A stretch of DNA of 64,000 bases from M3007 sp041736625 (GTDB taxonomy: Bacteria; Bacteroidota; Bacteroidia; Chitinophagales; Saprospiraceae). Shown piece after piece: positions 1-8,887 of this stretch. Position numbers and translations under genes: made by a program. Under the pieces are notes generated by a model that had not been told where the DNA came from, did not search any database, and was given only the letters and a program-made list of their open reading frames with translations. The number at the start of each line of letters is the position of its first letter. Position 1 is the stretch's first letter. The stretch lies in the NCBI GenBank assembly GCA_041736625.1, contig JBGSTG010000125.1:24504-88503 (forward strand). Reading direction: 5' to 3'.

Positions 1-333
1 ATCGCCGCGTTCCAGCTCCTGCATGATGACACCGTAGGCGATCTCGTCCATGCCGCCACAACCGTATTCGGCGGGCAGGGAAGGGCCAAACGCGCCAATG
101 CCGGCGAGCCCTTTAAACAGTTGGGTGGGGCATTCGGCGCGGTTGGCGTAATCTTCGATGATCGGGCTGACCTCCGATTTGACCCACTCGCGAACGGCAT
201 CCCGGGCGAGGAGGTGCTCCGGGGTGAGCAGGTCGTCTACGTTGTAATAATCGTGGTACTGAAACCGGTCTTCGCGCGCGGTGCGCGGCTGGTGGGCGGA
301 GGATGCGCCGTTTTCGTGTATCTGGGTCTGCAT
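1..333 (-). CDS. Acyl-CoA dehydrogenase, glutaryl-CoA dehydrogenase-like (N-terminal part)
   Basis: The first 111 codons are present; the rest lies beyond the left edge. The translation runs from MQTQIHENG through YYNVDDLLTPEH, SPIIEDYANRAE and GAFGPSLPAEYG to IMQELERGD. This matches the N-terminal alpha-helical domain of the acyl-CoA dehydrogenase family, and the YYNVDDLL and EYGCGGMD segments are closest in my memory to glutaryl-CoA dehydrogenase. That FAD enzyme oxidatively decarboxylates glutaryl-CoA to crotonyl-CoA in lysine and tryptophan breakdown. A perfect -7 element (TACTTTTG on the minus strand, 360-367) lies 27 bases upstream of the ATG. Substrate choice is inferred, because the active-site part is not in the window. 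Confidence 0.85.
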   Translation of the reverse strand, partial: MQTQIHENGASSAHQPRTAREDRFQYHDYYNVDDLLTPEHLLARDAVREWVKSEVSPIIEDYANRAECPTQLFKGLAGIGAFGPSLPAEYGCGGMDEIAYGVIMQELERGD

Positions 334-359
334 AGCTTGACGTTGCCTTTAAATTCCTG

Positions 360-367
360 CAAAAGTA
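360..367 (-). promoter_or_regulatory. Bacteroidota -7 promoter element for the acyl-CoA dehydrogenase gene
   Basis: The minus strand reads TACTTTTG, a full match to the Bacteroidota housekeeping -7 consensus TAnnTTTG. It lies 27 bases before the start codon at 333. I see no clear -33 TTTG at the usual 19-21 base distance. Confidence 0.5.
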
Positions 368-412
368 ACAAAAGACTTCGATATGGGTTTTGGTATGCGG
401 GCAGTTTGCCGG

Positions 413-748
413 CTACCATTCCCATCCTTCCATGTCCTCCAGCGGCCGGGTTTGCACGTTGCGTTTGGTGGACATGCGCTGTTTTTGGCGCTCGAGCACC
501 AGGCGCGCCAGGCCAACGTTGACGGGTTCTTCGGCGCCGGGCAGCATCACCGGTCGTATTTTAGACTCCAGCACGTCCAGCCGGTACAACAAACTCATCA
601 GGTATTCGGGCTGCGTTTCCAGCATTTCACCGATCCGGCGGGCCAGCAGGTCCAGCAGCGCCGCCTCGTCGGCGGGCATTTCGGCCTCGCCGACTTCGAA
701 GGACTGGCGCAACAGCGCATTCGTTTCTGATACAAATTTGTCTTCCAA
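413..748 (-). CDS. Small conserved-looking cytoplasmic protein, function unknown
   Basis: This is a 111-residue acidic protein without signal peptide or membrane segment. It is largely helical by composition and ends in PLEDMEGWEW. The frame is open further upstream, but those codons are antisense to the channel gene's 3' end, and the next ATG would lose much of the protein. The TTG at 746-748, giving (M)EDKFVSETNALLRQ, is therefore the best start. A near-consensus -7 element (GATATTTG) overlaps this point, so the mRNA may be almost leaderless. It sits between the acyl-CoA dehydrogenase and MscS genes on the same strand. I do not recognise the family. Confidence 0.6.
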   Translation of the reverse strand: MEDKFVSETNALLRQSFEVGEAEMPADEAALLDLLARRIGEMLETQPEYLMSLLYRLDVLESKIRPVMLPGAEEPVNVGLARLVLERQKQRMSTKRNVQTRPLEDMEGWEW

Positions 749-834
749 TGGCGCAAATATCTGAAAAAATGGGCGTTGTTCGCACGTAATGATGGCACAG
801 CAAAATGTTGCGGCGAATATCGCCTGTTCCGCGC

Positions 835-1638
835 CTATCCTTCCTCGCGCCGGAACACCTTCGCCATGCGGATGCCCCTTTTTTCGAACTCGCTGCGCAG
901 GGACTCGTACATGAAATCGACGGTGGACAGGTAGTGGGCGCCGGTGGTCCACCAGGCGATGTCCACTTTCATGTCGTCGCGGGTCATTTCGGTCACGGCA
1001 ACTTCCGAAGTTCGGTTTTCCAGGCGCCAGGGGTTGTGCAGTTCTGCGGCGGCGGCGGCCTCCCGGAGTTGTTCGAGCGGCGTTTGGGCGTCCACCAGCA
1101 GGTTGATCTCCGCCTGCACCTCGCCGAGATGGGCCATGTTCTCGATGAGGCCTTCGGTCATTTTGCCGTTGGGCACTATGAGTCGTATGCCGTGTTCGGT
1201 GATTAAAAGGGTGTTGAAAATGTTGATCTCCTCTACCCGGCCGAGGCGATCCTCCACGCGCACCCAGTCGCCGACCCGATAAGGGCGCATCATGAGGATC
1301 AGTATTCCGGAGGCGAAGTTGCCCAGGCTGCCCTGCAAAGCCAACCCGACGGAGAAGGCCAGCGCTGAAAAAACGGCGATGAAAGAGGTGGTCTCCAGGC
1401 CCACCTGGCCGGCCACCACCAGCACGAGGCCGATCTTGAGCAGGATGTCGATCAGGGAGGTCAGGAAGGGCCGCAGACTGTCGTCCACCTGCCGGCTTTT
1501 GAGAAAAGTGCTGAAAACATCGGTCGCTTTGCGAATGACCCAGAACCCCACGACCAGCAGTAAAAGTGCCGACGCGAGTTTGGGGCCGTAGGTCCAGGCA
1601 AAGTCCAGGAAGCGATCCATGTACGTTTTGGTCTCCAT
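835..1638 (-). CDS. Small-conductance mechanosensitive channel (MscS family)
   Basis: A 267-residue inner-membrane channel that opens under membrane tension to release solutes on osmotic downshock. Hydrophobic helices cover about residues 10-35 and 55-80. The pore helix is clear, with Gly/Ala-rich SVGLALQGSLGNFASG followed by MMRPYRVGDWV, the signature joining TM3 to the beta domain. The beta domain contains RLGRVEEINIFNT and LIVPNGK as in E. coli MscS. Length fits the short MscS type (about 280 residues). The ATG at 1638 (METKTYMDRF) is preferred over an in-frame codon 23 residues upstream, because the channel begins right after it. Confidence 0.92.
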   Translation of the reverse strand: METKTYMDRFLDFAWTYGPKLASALLLLVVGFWVIRKATDVFSTFLKSRQVDDSLRPFLTSLIDILLKIGLVLVVAGQVGLETTSFIAVFSALAFSVGLALQGSLGNFASGILILMMRPYRVGDWVRVEDRLGRVEEINIFNTLLITEHGIRLIVPNGKMTEGLIENMAHLGEVQAEINLLVDAQTPLEQLREAAAAAELHNPWRLENRTSEVAVTEMTRDDMKVDIAWWTTGAHYLSTVDFMYESLRSEFEKRGIRMAKVFRREEG

Positions 1639-1770
1639 TGGGCGTTTATATGTTTGATTTGGACGGTTAATGTTGCACGTTGGGCGAAAACCGCGCAAAG
1701 TTGACATGGCTTTTCACTTTTTCAGATCACTTTTGCAAACTTTATTTTGCTACCCACATTTGCTTCTTTT

Positions 1771-4413
1771 ATGAGACAATTATTTCCAGTTTTCCTGCTG
1801 CTCTTGCTCGCCGCGACTGCATGCAACCGCAAAGCAGCGTCCGGAACCTCCTCCTCCCCAAACCCCGTTGATGAACCCACCCAGTGGGATGAGATGGGCA
1901 AACCCGTGATCGGCGACGAAGAGGAGATGGAAAATTACGTGTTCGAGCCTCCGGTCATCGAACCCCAGAACGATCCGGCGCCCGATACCCTGCCCGTTTA
2001 CAACGCCTCCAACACCTTTGTGCACGACCTGCTGCACACCAAACTCGAACTGTCGTTCGACTGGACCCAAAAACGCGTAAACGGCACCGCCACCCTCACC
2101 CTCAAGCCCTGGTTCTACGCGACGGACAGCCTGACGCTGGACGCGAAAAACTTCGACATCCACAGCGTGACCTTCCAGGGCTCGAAAACGCCGCTGACCT
2201 ACCGCTACGACAAAGAACAACTGACCGTGTACCTCGGTAAAGCCTTGACCCGTAACGACACGTTCGCCGTCGTCATCAATTACACGGCCAAACCCGAGGA
2301 GCGCGAAGCCATTGGCGGCTCCAGCGCCATCACCAGCGACAAGGGCCTGTTTTTTATCAACGCCGACGGCGCCGACCCCGACAAGCCCCGGCAAATATGG
2401 ACCCAGGGCGAAACGGAAAACAACTCTTGCTGGTTTCCTACCATTGACAAGCCCAACGAGCGCTGCACCCAGGAGGTGTACCTTACCGTGGACAACCGGT
2501 ACAAAACACTGTCCAACGGCGTGCTCGCTTCCTCCAAAAAGAACGCCGACGGCACGCGCACCGACTACTGGAAAATGACCAAGCCCCACGCGCCCTACCT
2601 CTTCATGCTCGCCATCGGTGAATTCGCCGTGGTGAAAGACAAATGGCGCGGCATCGACGTGGAATACTACGTGGAGCCCAAGTACGAGCCCCATGCACGC
2701 GACATCTATCCCTACACCACCGAGATGCTCGAGTTTTTCTCCAATAAGCTCGGCTATGCCTACCCCTGGTCGAAGTACAGCCAGGTGGTGGTGCGCGACT
2801 ACGTGAGCGGCGCCATGGAAAACACCACTGCCGTCATCTTCGGGGAGTTTATGCAAAAAACAAAACGCGAGCTGCTGGACGACCACTGGACAAACGAGAA
2901 GGTCGTGGCGCACGAAATGTTCCACCACTGGTTCGGCGATCTGGTGACCACCGAAAACTGGGCCAACCTTACCCTGAACGAGGGCTTTGCCAACTACTCC
3001 GAGTACCTGTGGCTCGAACACAAATACGGTCGCGACGAGGCCGACTACCACGAGATAAACGAGCAGCAGGGGTACTTCTTCAGCGCTGCCGACGGGGGCC
3101 ACCCCCTCATTCACTTCGGCTACGAAAACCGGGAGGATATGTTCGACGGCCACTCCTACAACAAAGGCGGAGCAACCCTGCACATGCTGCGCAGCTATGT
3201 GGGCGACGACGCCTTCTTCACCGCGCTCAGCCGCTACCTGAAAAAACACGAATACACCGACGTGGAAGCCCACGAACTGCGGCTGGCTTTTGAAGACGTC
3301 ACCGGGCAAGACCTGAACTGGTTCTTCAACCAGTGGTTTTTCAAGGCAGGCACCCCCAGCCTGGACATCAACTACAACTACGACGAAGCGGCGCGCGCCA
3401 TGCGGGTCACCATCGAGCAAAACCAGGAGCCAGCTGACGACCTGCCTGCCATTTACGAACTGCCCCTGGCCGTGGACCTCTACGACGCCTCCGGCAAAGC
3501 CCGGCGCGAATACATTCGCGTGACCAAGCGCAGTCAGACGTTTTCTTTTGCTGCCGACACCAGGCCGGCTTTTGTGAATGTGGATGCCCACAAGACGCTG
3601 CTTTGCAACAAGGTAGACAATCATACGCCCGAAGAGTGGGCCTTCATCTACCGCCACGGCCCGTTGTTCATGGATCGCTTCGAAGCGCTGCAGAACCTGT
3701 CCGGTACCGAATTGGATGGCACACTGACCCTGGAAGCGCTCAAAGACAAGAGCCGCCACATCCGCCAGGTGGCGCTGAGCAGCGTCGACTTGAACAATCC
3801 GGAGCACGCTGCCGCCGTGGTGCGCATTGCCGAAAGCGATCCGGATCCGGAGGCCCGCTCGTACGCCATCAGCCTGCTGGGTGAAACGGGAGACAAACAA
3901 TACGCCGCCCTGTTGCGAAAAGGCATTTCCGAAACCCAGCCGTACAGTGTGGTTGGCGCCTCTCTGACGGCCCTGGCCAACGTAGACGCGGAAGCCGCCA
4001 CGGCCGCCGCCGTCACCCTGCAGAACGACGACAGCGACGCCATCGCCATGGCCCTGGCGGAGATGTACGCCGCCAACCCGAATGTCGCGCAGGTACCCTA
4101 CTTCGAAAAACAAATCGCCAAGGCGGACCAGATGGCTGCTTTCGCGATTTTTGGTCAGTACAGCACGTTCATCATTGGGCTCGAAGACCCCTCCGCCACC
4201 ACGCGCGCCACCGCCAACCTGAAAGGCATCTCCATGGACATGGCCACCAGCCAATGGCGGCGATTCGCCTCCACCAAAGCCTTGGCCGACATGCGCAACC
4301 ACTACAAGCAAGCCGGAGACAACACCCAGGCCGATGCCCTCGCCCAACTGGTGGAGGAAATCAAAGAAAAAGAGACAGATCCTACCCTGAAGATGTATTA
4401 CGACATGTTTTAG
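1771..4413 (+). CDS. M1 family metallopeptidase (aminopeptidase N-like lipoprotein)
   Basis: An 880-residue zinc aminopeptidase. The N-terminal beta domain leads to the exopeptidase motif SGAMEN, which binds the free amino terminus of the substrate. The zinc site is HEMFHHWFGD followed 18 residues after the second His by NEGFANY (HExxH-x18-E). A C-terminal helical region of about 270 residues (HIRQVALSSVD, DPDPEARSYAISLLGE) looks like HEAT repeats. The start chosen is ATG 1771, giving MRQLFPVFLLLLLAATAC, a lipoprotein signal peptide with Cys at the processing site. An in-frame TTG at 1747 would spoil this signal. A promoter-like TTTG-N19-CACATTTG (1732-1762) ends only 8 bases before the ATG. 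The enzyme probably trims peptides in the periplasm or at the outer membrane. Confidence 0.93.
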   Translation: MRQLFPVFLLLLLAATACNRKAASGTSSSPNPVDEPTQWDEMGKPVIGDEEEMENYVFEPPVIEPQNDPAPDTLPVYNASNTFVHDLLHTKLELSFDWTQKRVNGTATLTLKPWFYATDSLTLDAKNFDIHSVTFQGSKTPLTYRYDKEQLTVYLGKALTRNDTFAVVINYTAKPEEREAIGGSSAITSDKGLFFINADGADPDKPRQIWTQGETENNSCWFPTIDKPNERCTQEVYLTVDNRYKTLSNGVLASSKKNADGTRTDYWKMTKPHAPYLFMLAIGEFAVVKDKWRGIDVEYYVEPKYEPHARDIYPYTTEMLEFFSNKLGYAYPWSKYSQVVVRDYVSGAMENTTAVIFGEFMQKTKRELLDDHWTNEKVVAHEMFHHWFGDLVTTENWANLTLNEGFANYSEYLWLEHKYGRDEADYHEINEQQGYFFSAADGGHPLIHFGYENREDMFDGHSYNKGGATLHMLRSYVGDDAFFTALSRYLKKHEYTDVEAHELRLAFEDVTGQDLNWFFNQWFFKAGTPSLDINYNYDEAARAMRVTIEQNQEPADDLPAIYELPLAVDLYDASGKARREYIRVTKRSQTFSFAADTRPAFVNVDAHKTLLCNKVDNHTPEEWAFIYRHGPLFMDRFEALQNLSGTELDGTLTLEALKDKSRHIRQVALSSVDLNNPEHAAAVVRIAESDPDPEARSYAISLLGETGDKQYAALLRKGISETQPYSVVGASLTALANVDAEAATAAAVTLQNDDSDAIAMALAEMYAANPNVAQVPYFEKQIAKADQMAAFAIFGQYSTFIIGLEDPSATTRATANLKGISMDMATSQWRRFASTKALADMRNHYKQAGDNTQADALAQLVEEIKEKETDPTLKMYYDMF

Positions 4414-4418
4414 GGCTG

Positions 4419-4589
4419 TCGGCTATCGGCTTTCGGCTATCGGTAGTCGGCTGTCGGTAGTCGGCTATCGGTAGTCGGCCATCGGTAATCGGCTACCGAC
4501 TACCGAAAGCCGACGGCCGACAACCGAAAGCCGACTACCGACGGCCGACAACCGAAAGCCGACTACCGACTACCGAAAGCCGACTACCG
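4419..4589. repeat. Heptamer array, inverted two-arm form (locus 1)
   Basis: About 24 consecutive 7-base units. The left half is built of TCGGNNN units (such as TCGGCTA and TCGGTAG), and the right half of CCGNNNN units (such as CCGACTA and CCGAAAG). The two halves are reverse complements in pattern and could fold into one long imperfect hairpin. The array lies between the convergent M1 peptidase and RidA genes and runs into the RidA 3' end, where one unit supplies its TAG stop. It may also act as a two-way terminator (inference). Confidence 0.85.
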
Positions 4590-4989
4590 CAATACACTTC
4601 AACTCAATCGCAATAGGCGTAGGCAGGCTATCGATCCCCACGGTAGTTCGGCAGGGCTGGTTGTCCTTAAAGTATTCGGCGTAAATGCGGTTATAGGTGT
4701 TGAAGTCGCGCTGCATATCGGTCAGGAAAACCGTGACGTCTACCAAATCTTCCCATCGTGCGCCGGAGGCTTCCAGCACGGCGCGCACGTTTTGAAAGAC
4801 GGAGTGGCACTGCGCTTCAAAATCGAAGGCCGTAAAATTTCCGGCGGGGCTGCGCTCCAGCCCCGGCACGCCGTCCGTTTTAGGGTCGCGCGGGCCGATG
4901 CCGGAGAGGAACAGAAGGTTGCCCACGCGGCGGGCGTGGGGGTAGAGGCCTACGGGCTTGGGGGCGGAGTCGGTGTCGATTCTTTCCAT
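4570..4989 (-). CDS. RidA/YER057c/UK114 family protein
   Basis: A 139-residue cytosolic protein of the RidA fold. Recognisable segments are YPHARRVGNLLFLSGIGPRD, QNVRAVLEASGARWEDLVDVTVFLT and the C-terminal IELKCIAVV strand, and the Arg that binds imine or carboxylate substrates is likely in QPCRTTVG. RidA proteins hydrolyse reactive enamines and imines; the HAR and SGIGPRD variant resembles 2-aminomuconate deaminase-like members, so an amino-acid catabolic role is possible. The last codons (GTA GTC GGC TTT CGG TAG) are heptamer-array sequence, so the array forms the last residues VVGFR and the stop. Confidence 0.88.
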   Translation of the reverse strand: MERIDTDSAPKPVGLYPHARRVGNLLFLSGIGPRDPKTDGVPGLERSPAGNFTAFDFEAQCHSVFQNVRAVLEASGARWEDLVDVTVFLTDMQRDFNTYNRIYAEYFKDNQPCRTTVGIDSLPTPIAIELKCIAVVGFR

Positions 4990-5117
4990 GGGTATGTGGG
5001 CGTGTGATATGGTTATTTGATGATCAAAGGTGAGGCTTTTAGAGGGATAACTGCCTGGTGTTTAGTTGAAATTATAGAAACGACGAACACCCAATGCACA
5101 TAATTTTTAGCCAACCC

Positions 5118-5765
5118 TCAAAACCGATACACCCACCGTACCCCATCCCCGGTAAACCCGATCTCCGAGCGCTCCAAAAACGGCTTGAGTTCCGGCTCCA
5201 GATTGCGGTGGTGCAGCCAGGCGCCCAGGTCGAACACCATCAGAAAGGCGCCCTGCAGCACGATGGAGCGCCCGAAGCCTTTCCACTGTTCGGCGTTTTT
5301 CGAAGTTGTTTTGGCCTTTTCCTGCATCCACAGGCCGGCCATGATGTACCCTGCGTCGAGGCCTGCGTTGAACAGGAACAGTTTCTGGATTTTATGGTGC
5401 TCCAGGCTGGTCTGGTACAAATCGAAGGCGGCCGGGTCGGTGTGCGCAGCCGTCCAAAGTCCGGCAGTAGCCAAGCCCAGGTTGACCACTCCCCAGCCCA
5501 GGTTCATCTGGTGAAACGCCTTGTCGGCCCCGTTGCTCCGGCCCATGCCGATGGCGCCCACGGCGATGTTGGCCGCGCCCCAGGCGCCCAGCACCCACAT
5601 GCTCTGCTCGGTGCGGTGCAGGCGTTTTTGGTTGAATGCGAGCAGGTCGTCCGACTGGGCGGAGAGGTATGCGCTTAGCAGGAGAAAAACCGGGAAAAGG
5701 AAAATTTTATTCGTCCTACGAGTATAGTCGTAGGACGAATGCGGATTCGAAATTTTATTTTGCAT
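5118..5765 (-). CDS. Exported or membrane protein of unknown function
   Basis: A 215-residue protein with a signal-like segment (IFLFPVFLLLSAYLSAQ) after an unusually long n-region of about 20 residues. Two or three further hydrophobic stretches follow (WVLGAWGAANIAVGAIGMG, VNLGLATAGLW, FLFNAGLDAGYIMAGLWM). No catalytic motif is visible. The n-region (SSYDYTRRTNK) is encoded by a 37-base hairpin repeat, so the repeat appears to have been incorporated into the 5' end of the gene, or the true start is a non-ATG codon further in. I do not recognise a named family. Confidence 0.65.
   Translation of the reverse strand: MQNKISNPHSSYDYTRRTNKIFLFPVFLLLSAYLSAQSDDLLAFNQKRLHRTEQSMWVLGAWGAANIAVGAIGMGRSNGADKAFHQMNLGWGVVNLGLATAGLWTAAHTDPAAFDLYQTSLEHHKIQKLFLFNAGLDAGYIMAGLWMQEKAKTTSKNAEQWKGFGRSIVLQGAFLMVFDLGAWLHHRNLEPELKPFLERSEIGFTGDGVRWVYRF
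5702..5738. repeat. 37-base palindromic repeat, copy 1
   Basis: An A/T-rich lead is followed by an 11-base perfect inverted repeat (TCGTCCTACGA, loop GTATAG, TCGTAGGACGA). In this copy the arms extend to 13 bases. It lies inside the first codons of the gene ending at 5118. Confidence 0.85.
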
Positions 5766-5825
5766 TTTTCTTTTTTTATTGGTTCGGGTCTGATGCAAGT
5801 AACGGCAAAAACGCGCTCCGCGTTG

Positions 5826-5862
5826 AAATTTTATTCGTCCTACGAGTATAGTCGTAGGACGA
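5826..5862. repeat. 37-base palindromic repeat, copy 2
   Basis: Identical over 37 bases to the element at 5702-5738 and in the same orientation, 124 bases away. It stands about 50 bases before the photolyase ATG, in the divergent intergenic region, and would form a hairpin in the photolyase leader or promoter. Confidence 0.85.
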
Positions 5863-5913
5863 GTAGTGCCACCAACTAAAACCAGGAAAGTCCCTTTTTG
5901 GTTAAAAGAAAGT

Positions 5914-7362
5914 ATGGATTCCGTCCACCTTATCTGGTTCAAGCGCGACCTGCGGCTGACCGACCACGCCAGCATTGCCGCCGCCGCGATGCAGGGCGCA
6001 CGTGCCCTCTTTTTGTACGCGTTCGAGCCTTCACTGATGGCACTTCCGGAGTACGATGAGCGGCACGGGCAATTCATTTACCAGGCCCTGGAAGACCTGC
6101 GGCATCGGTTGCGCGCACGAGGCCATGAACTGATCGTTGCCTGCGGAGAAATGGTGCCGCTGCTGGAAAACATCCACCAGCAGATGCCCATCGGCACGCT
6201 GCACAGCCACCAGGAAACTGGCCTGTATGCCACGTTTATGCGCGATAAAGCGGTGGGCCGCTGGTGCCGCGGGAACGGCGTTGCGTGGCAGGAGTACCCG
6301 CAAGACGCCGTCGTCCGGGGCATACGCAGCCGCGCAGGTTGGCCGGAGCGTTTTCAGGAGTCCATGCTGTCGCCGACGACGGAGCCCGACTGGTCGCGCC
6401 TGAAACCGGCACAACTGCCCACCGGCTTGTGCCGCCTGCTCGAAGCGCCTTCCTTGCCCGCTCATCTCTCCGGCGTGTACGCCAACCGGCAGCCGGGCGG
6501 CGAGATGGCAGCCCGGCGTTACCTGCACAGTTTTTCAGTCGACAGGGCGAAGCACTACAGCCGCCACATTTCTAAGCCCGCCGAGAGCCGCCGCTCGTGC
6601 AGCCGTTTGTCGCCCTACCTGGCCTTCGGATGCCTGTCGGCCCGGCAAGTGTGGCAGGCTGCGGAAAACGTCAGGCCGGGCACGCCGCTGGCCACCCAAC
6701 TCCACCGCTTTCAGAGCCGTGTGCGATGGCGCAGCCACTTCATTCAGAAGCTGGAAAGCGACTACCGTATAGAGTGGGAAGACACAAACCGTCGCTTTGA
6801 AGGGCTGCCCCGCCGGCAGGATGAATCCGTTTTTATCGCCTGGCATACCGGACATACAGGCTACCCGATGGTCGACGCCTGTATGCGTTGCCTGAACGCT
6901 ACCGGGTACCTCAACTTCCGTATGCGCGCCATGTTGGCCACGTTTTGGAGCTTTACCCTGTGGCAGGACTGGCGCATCGGCGCGCGTTACCTGGCCAAAG
7001 TGTTCCTGGACTTCGAACCCGGCATACATTATCCGCAGTGGCAAATGCAGTCGGGCGTCACCGGATACCACACCCTGCGCATTTACAACCCTGCCACCCA
7101 GTGCGTAAAACACGACCCCGAAGGCAGCTTTGTGCGCACCTGGGTGCCCGAACTGGCCCAGGTACCCGCTCCGCTGATTTATGAACCCTGGAAAATGACG
7201 GCCCTGGACCAGGCCTGGTACCACTGCCGCATCGGAACAGACTACCCAGCCCCCATCGTACCGTTCGAAGAAGCCACTCGCTGGGCCAAAGAAACTTATT
7301 GGTCTTTCCGGCAAAACCTGGACAACAAGGGTAAAGTTGCCAGGAAAACAGACCTGGGGTGA
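5914..7362 (+). CDS. Photolyase/cryptochrome family flavoprotein
   Basis: A 482-residue FAD protein. The N-terminal photolyase domain begins VHLIWFKRDLRLTDHASI (antenna-chromophore Rossmann fold). The C-terminal FAD-binding domain carries GHTGYPMVDACMRCLNATG, NFRMRAML, DWRIGARYL and RIYNPATQ. It most likely repairs UV-induced pyrimidine dimers with blue light. The usual NNGGWQW segment of class I photolyases reads HYPQWQMQSG here, placing it in a distinct bacterial branch, so substrate preference (CPD or 6-4) or a sensory role cannot be fixed. ATG 5914 is preferred to an upstream GTG at 5866, because the conserved fold begins within five residues of it. Confidence 0.9.
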   Translation: MDSVHLIWFKRDLRLTDHASIAAAAMQGARALFLYAFEPSLMALPEYDERHGQFIYQALEDLRHRLRARGHELIVACGEMVPLLENIHQQMPIGTLHSHQETGLYATFMRDKAVGRWCRGNGVAWQEYPQDAVVRGIRSRAGWPERFQESMLSPTTEPDWSRLKPAQLPTGLCRLLEAPSLPAHLSGVYANRQPGGEMAARRYLHSFSVDRAKHYSRHISKPAESRRSCSRLSPYLAFGCLSARQVWQAAENVRPGTPLATQLHRFQSRVRWRSHFIQKLESDYRIEWEDTNRRFEGLPRRQDESVFIAWHTGHTGYPMVDACMRCLNATGYLNFRMRAMLATFWSFTLWQDWRIGARYLAKVFLDFEPGIHYPQWQMQSGVTGYHTLRIYNPATQCVKHDPEGSFVRTWVPELAQVPAPLIYEPWKMTALDQAWYHCRIGTDYPAPIVPFEEATRWAKETYWSFRQNLDNKGKVARKTDLG

Positions 7363-7479
7363 AGATAAGCACGCCAAAACCCCAGTCGGAAGTTTGAAAA
7401 AAATTACGGTTAATCGCTTTCTGTCCGATATTTACGACCGGCTTCGGGCGCCTCGACGCCATACCAGGCCTTTTCGACT

Positions 7480-8868
7480 ATGGAACAGCAAGACGATTCC
7501 CCAAGGACAACCGGTAGACCGCTTTTCCGATTCATTCGCTTTTGGTACGAGCGCCTGTCCCTGAGCGCGGACAAAGACAACGAGCAGGAGATCATCGATT
7601 CGATCAGCCGGAACGTGACTTTCAAAGGCGTAAACCTCTGGACGCTGGTCTTCGCCATATTTATCGCCTCTATCGGGTTGAACGTCAACTCGACGGCGGT
7701 GGTGATTGGCGCCATGCTCATCTCTCCGCTGATGGGGCCGATCGTCGGCATAGGCCTGGGCCTGGGCATCAACGATTTTGAATTGATCCGAAAGGCCGGG
7801 TTCAACCTGGGCATCGCGGTGATGGCCAGCGTGTTCACTTCTGCCCTGTATTTCTGGATTACACCGCTGAGCGACGACAGCTCCGAGTTGCTGGCGCGCA
7901 CCTCCCCAACCATCTGGGATGTGCTGATCGCCTTTTTCGGCGGGCTGGCGGGCATGGTTGCCGCAGGGTCGAAAGGCAAGGGCAACGCGATCCCGGGGGT
8001 GGCCATCGCCACGGCGCTCATGCCGCCCTTGTGTACCGCCGGGTACGGGCTGGCCAGGTTGAACCCGACCTATTTCTTTGGCGCATTCTACCTTTTTTTC
8101 ATCAACAGCGTGATGATCAGCCTGTCCACCCTGCTGATTGTGCGCCTCCTGAAGTTGCCCAAAAAAAGTTTGGTAGACGCCAGGCAAAGCCGGATATTGC
8201 GCAGAACCGTAGGGTTCATTGTGGTGCTGACTGTAGCCCCAAGCATTTATCTGGGGTACCGGATAGTTCGGGAGGCTATTTTCAACCGGGGTGTTCACCA
8301 GTTCATGCGCTACGAGATGAAATGGGAAAATACACAGATCATCACCGAGCGGCACCAGTATGTATATGGCGATACCTCCACCATTGAAGTGCTGCTCACC
8401 GGGGCTTCCGTCGAAGAACAGGAAATTGAAGCGATTTCCCGTAAATTACCGCAATACGGGCTGGACAGGACCCGGCTGGTCGTTTGGCAAGGAGCCCAGC
8501 AACAGTTTGTAGATGTAGACCGGATCAAAAACGAAGTCATTCAAGACCTTTACCGCCAAAACGCACAAATCCTGCAAGATCAGGAAGGAAAAATCCGGTT
8601 TTTGGAGGAACAACTGGCCGCACAGGTGAAACAACGGATTCCGGTGGAGGAAATCACCCGGGAGCTCTCGGCCATTTACCCGAATGTGCAGCGTCTGCAC
8701 CTGGGGCGAGCCTCTGCCCATTCAGCTGTGGACAGCCTGCGCGATACCATCGGTGTCGCTGTCATCCGGGTGAAAGGCCAATTGAGCAGCAAGGATCAGC
8801 AACGCATGGCCGCCTGGCTGCAGGAACGAACCCGCCTGTCCCGCATGAAAATTGTGCTTGATCAATAA
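7480..8868 (+). CDS. DUF389 domain-containing membrane protein
   Basis: A 462-residue membrane protein. After about 40 cytoplasmic residues, a hydrophobic core of five or six helices contains the DUF389 hallmarks: NSTAVVIGAMLISPLMGPIV, GKGNAIPGVAIATALMPPLC and FFINSVMIS. The C-terminal 200 residues are soluble with coiled-coil character (ILQDQEGKIRFLEEQLAAQVKQ) and probably periplasmic or cytoplasmic sensing parts. The biochemical role of DUF389 proteins is not established. It follows the photolyase on the same strand after 117 bases. Confidence 0.9.
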   Translation: MEQQDDSPRTTGRPLFRFIRFWYERLSLSADKDNEQEIIDSISRNVTFKGVNLWTLVFAIFIASIGLNVNSTAVVIGAMLISPLMGPIVGIGLGLGINDFELIRKAGFNLGIAVMASVFTSALYFWITPLSDDSSELLARTSPTIWDVLIAFFGGLAGMVAAGSKGKGNAIPGVAIATALMPPLCTAGYGLARLNPTYFFGAFYLFFINSVMISLSTLLIVRLLKLPKKSLVDARQSRILRRTVGFIVVLTVAPSIYLGYRIVREAIFNRGVHQFMRYEMKWENTQIITERHQYVYGDTSTIEVLLTGASVEEQEIEAISRKLPQYGLDRTRLVVWQGAQQQFVDVDRIKNEVIQDLYRQNAQILQDQEGKIRFLEEQLAAQVKQRIPVEEITRELSAIYPNVQRLHLGRASAHSAVDSLRDTIGVAVIRVKGQLSSKDQQRMAAWLQERTRLSRMKIVLDQ

Positions 8869-8887
8869 TTTTGTTAATGTACAAGTT

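Noticed and set aside
1780..4347. Minus-strand open frame of 855 codons opposite the M1 aminopeptidase
   Set aside because: It mirrors the codon structure of a clear M1 peptidase; Val/Gly/His-rich translation and no domain signature mark it as an antisense shadow in GC-rich DNA.
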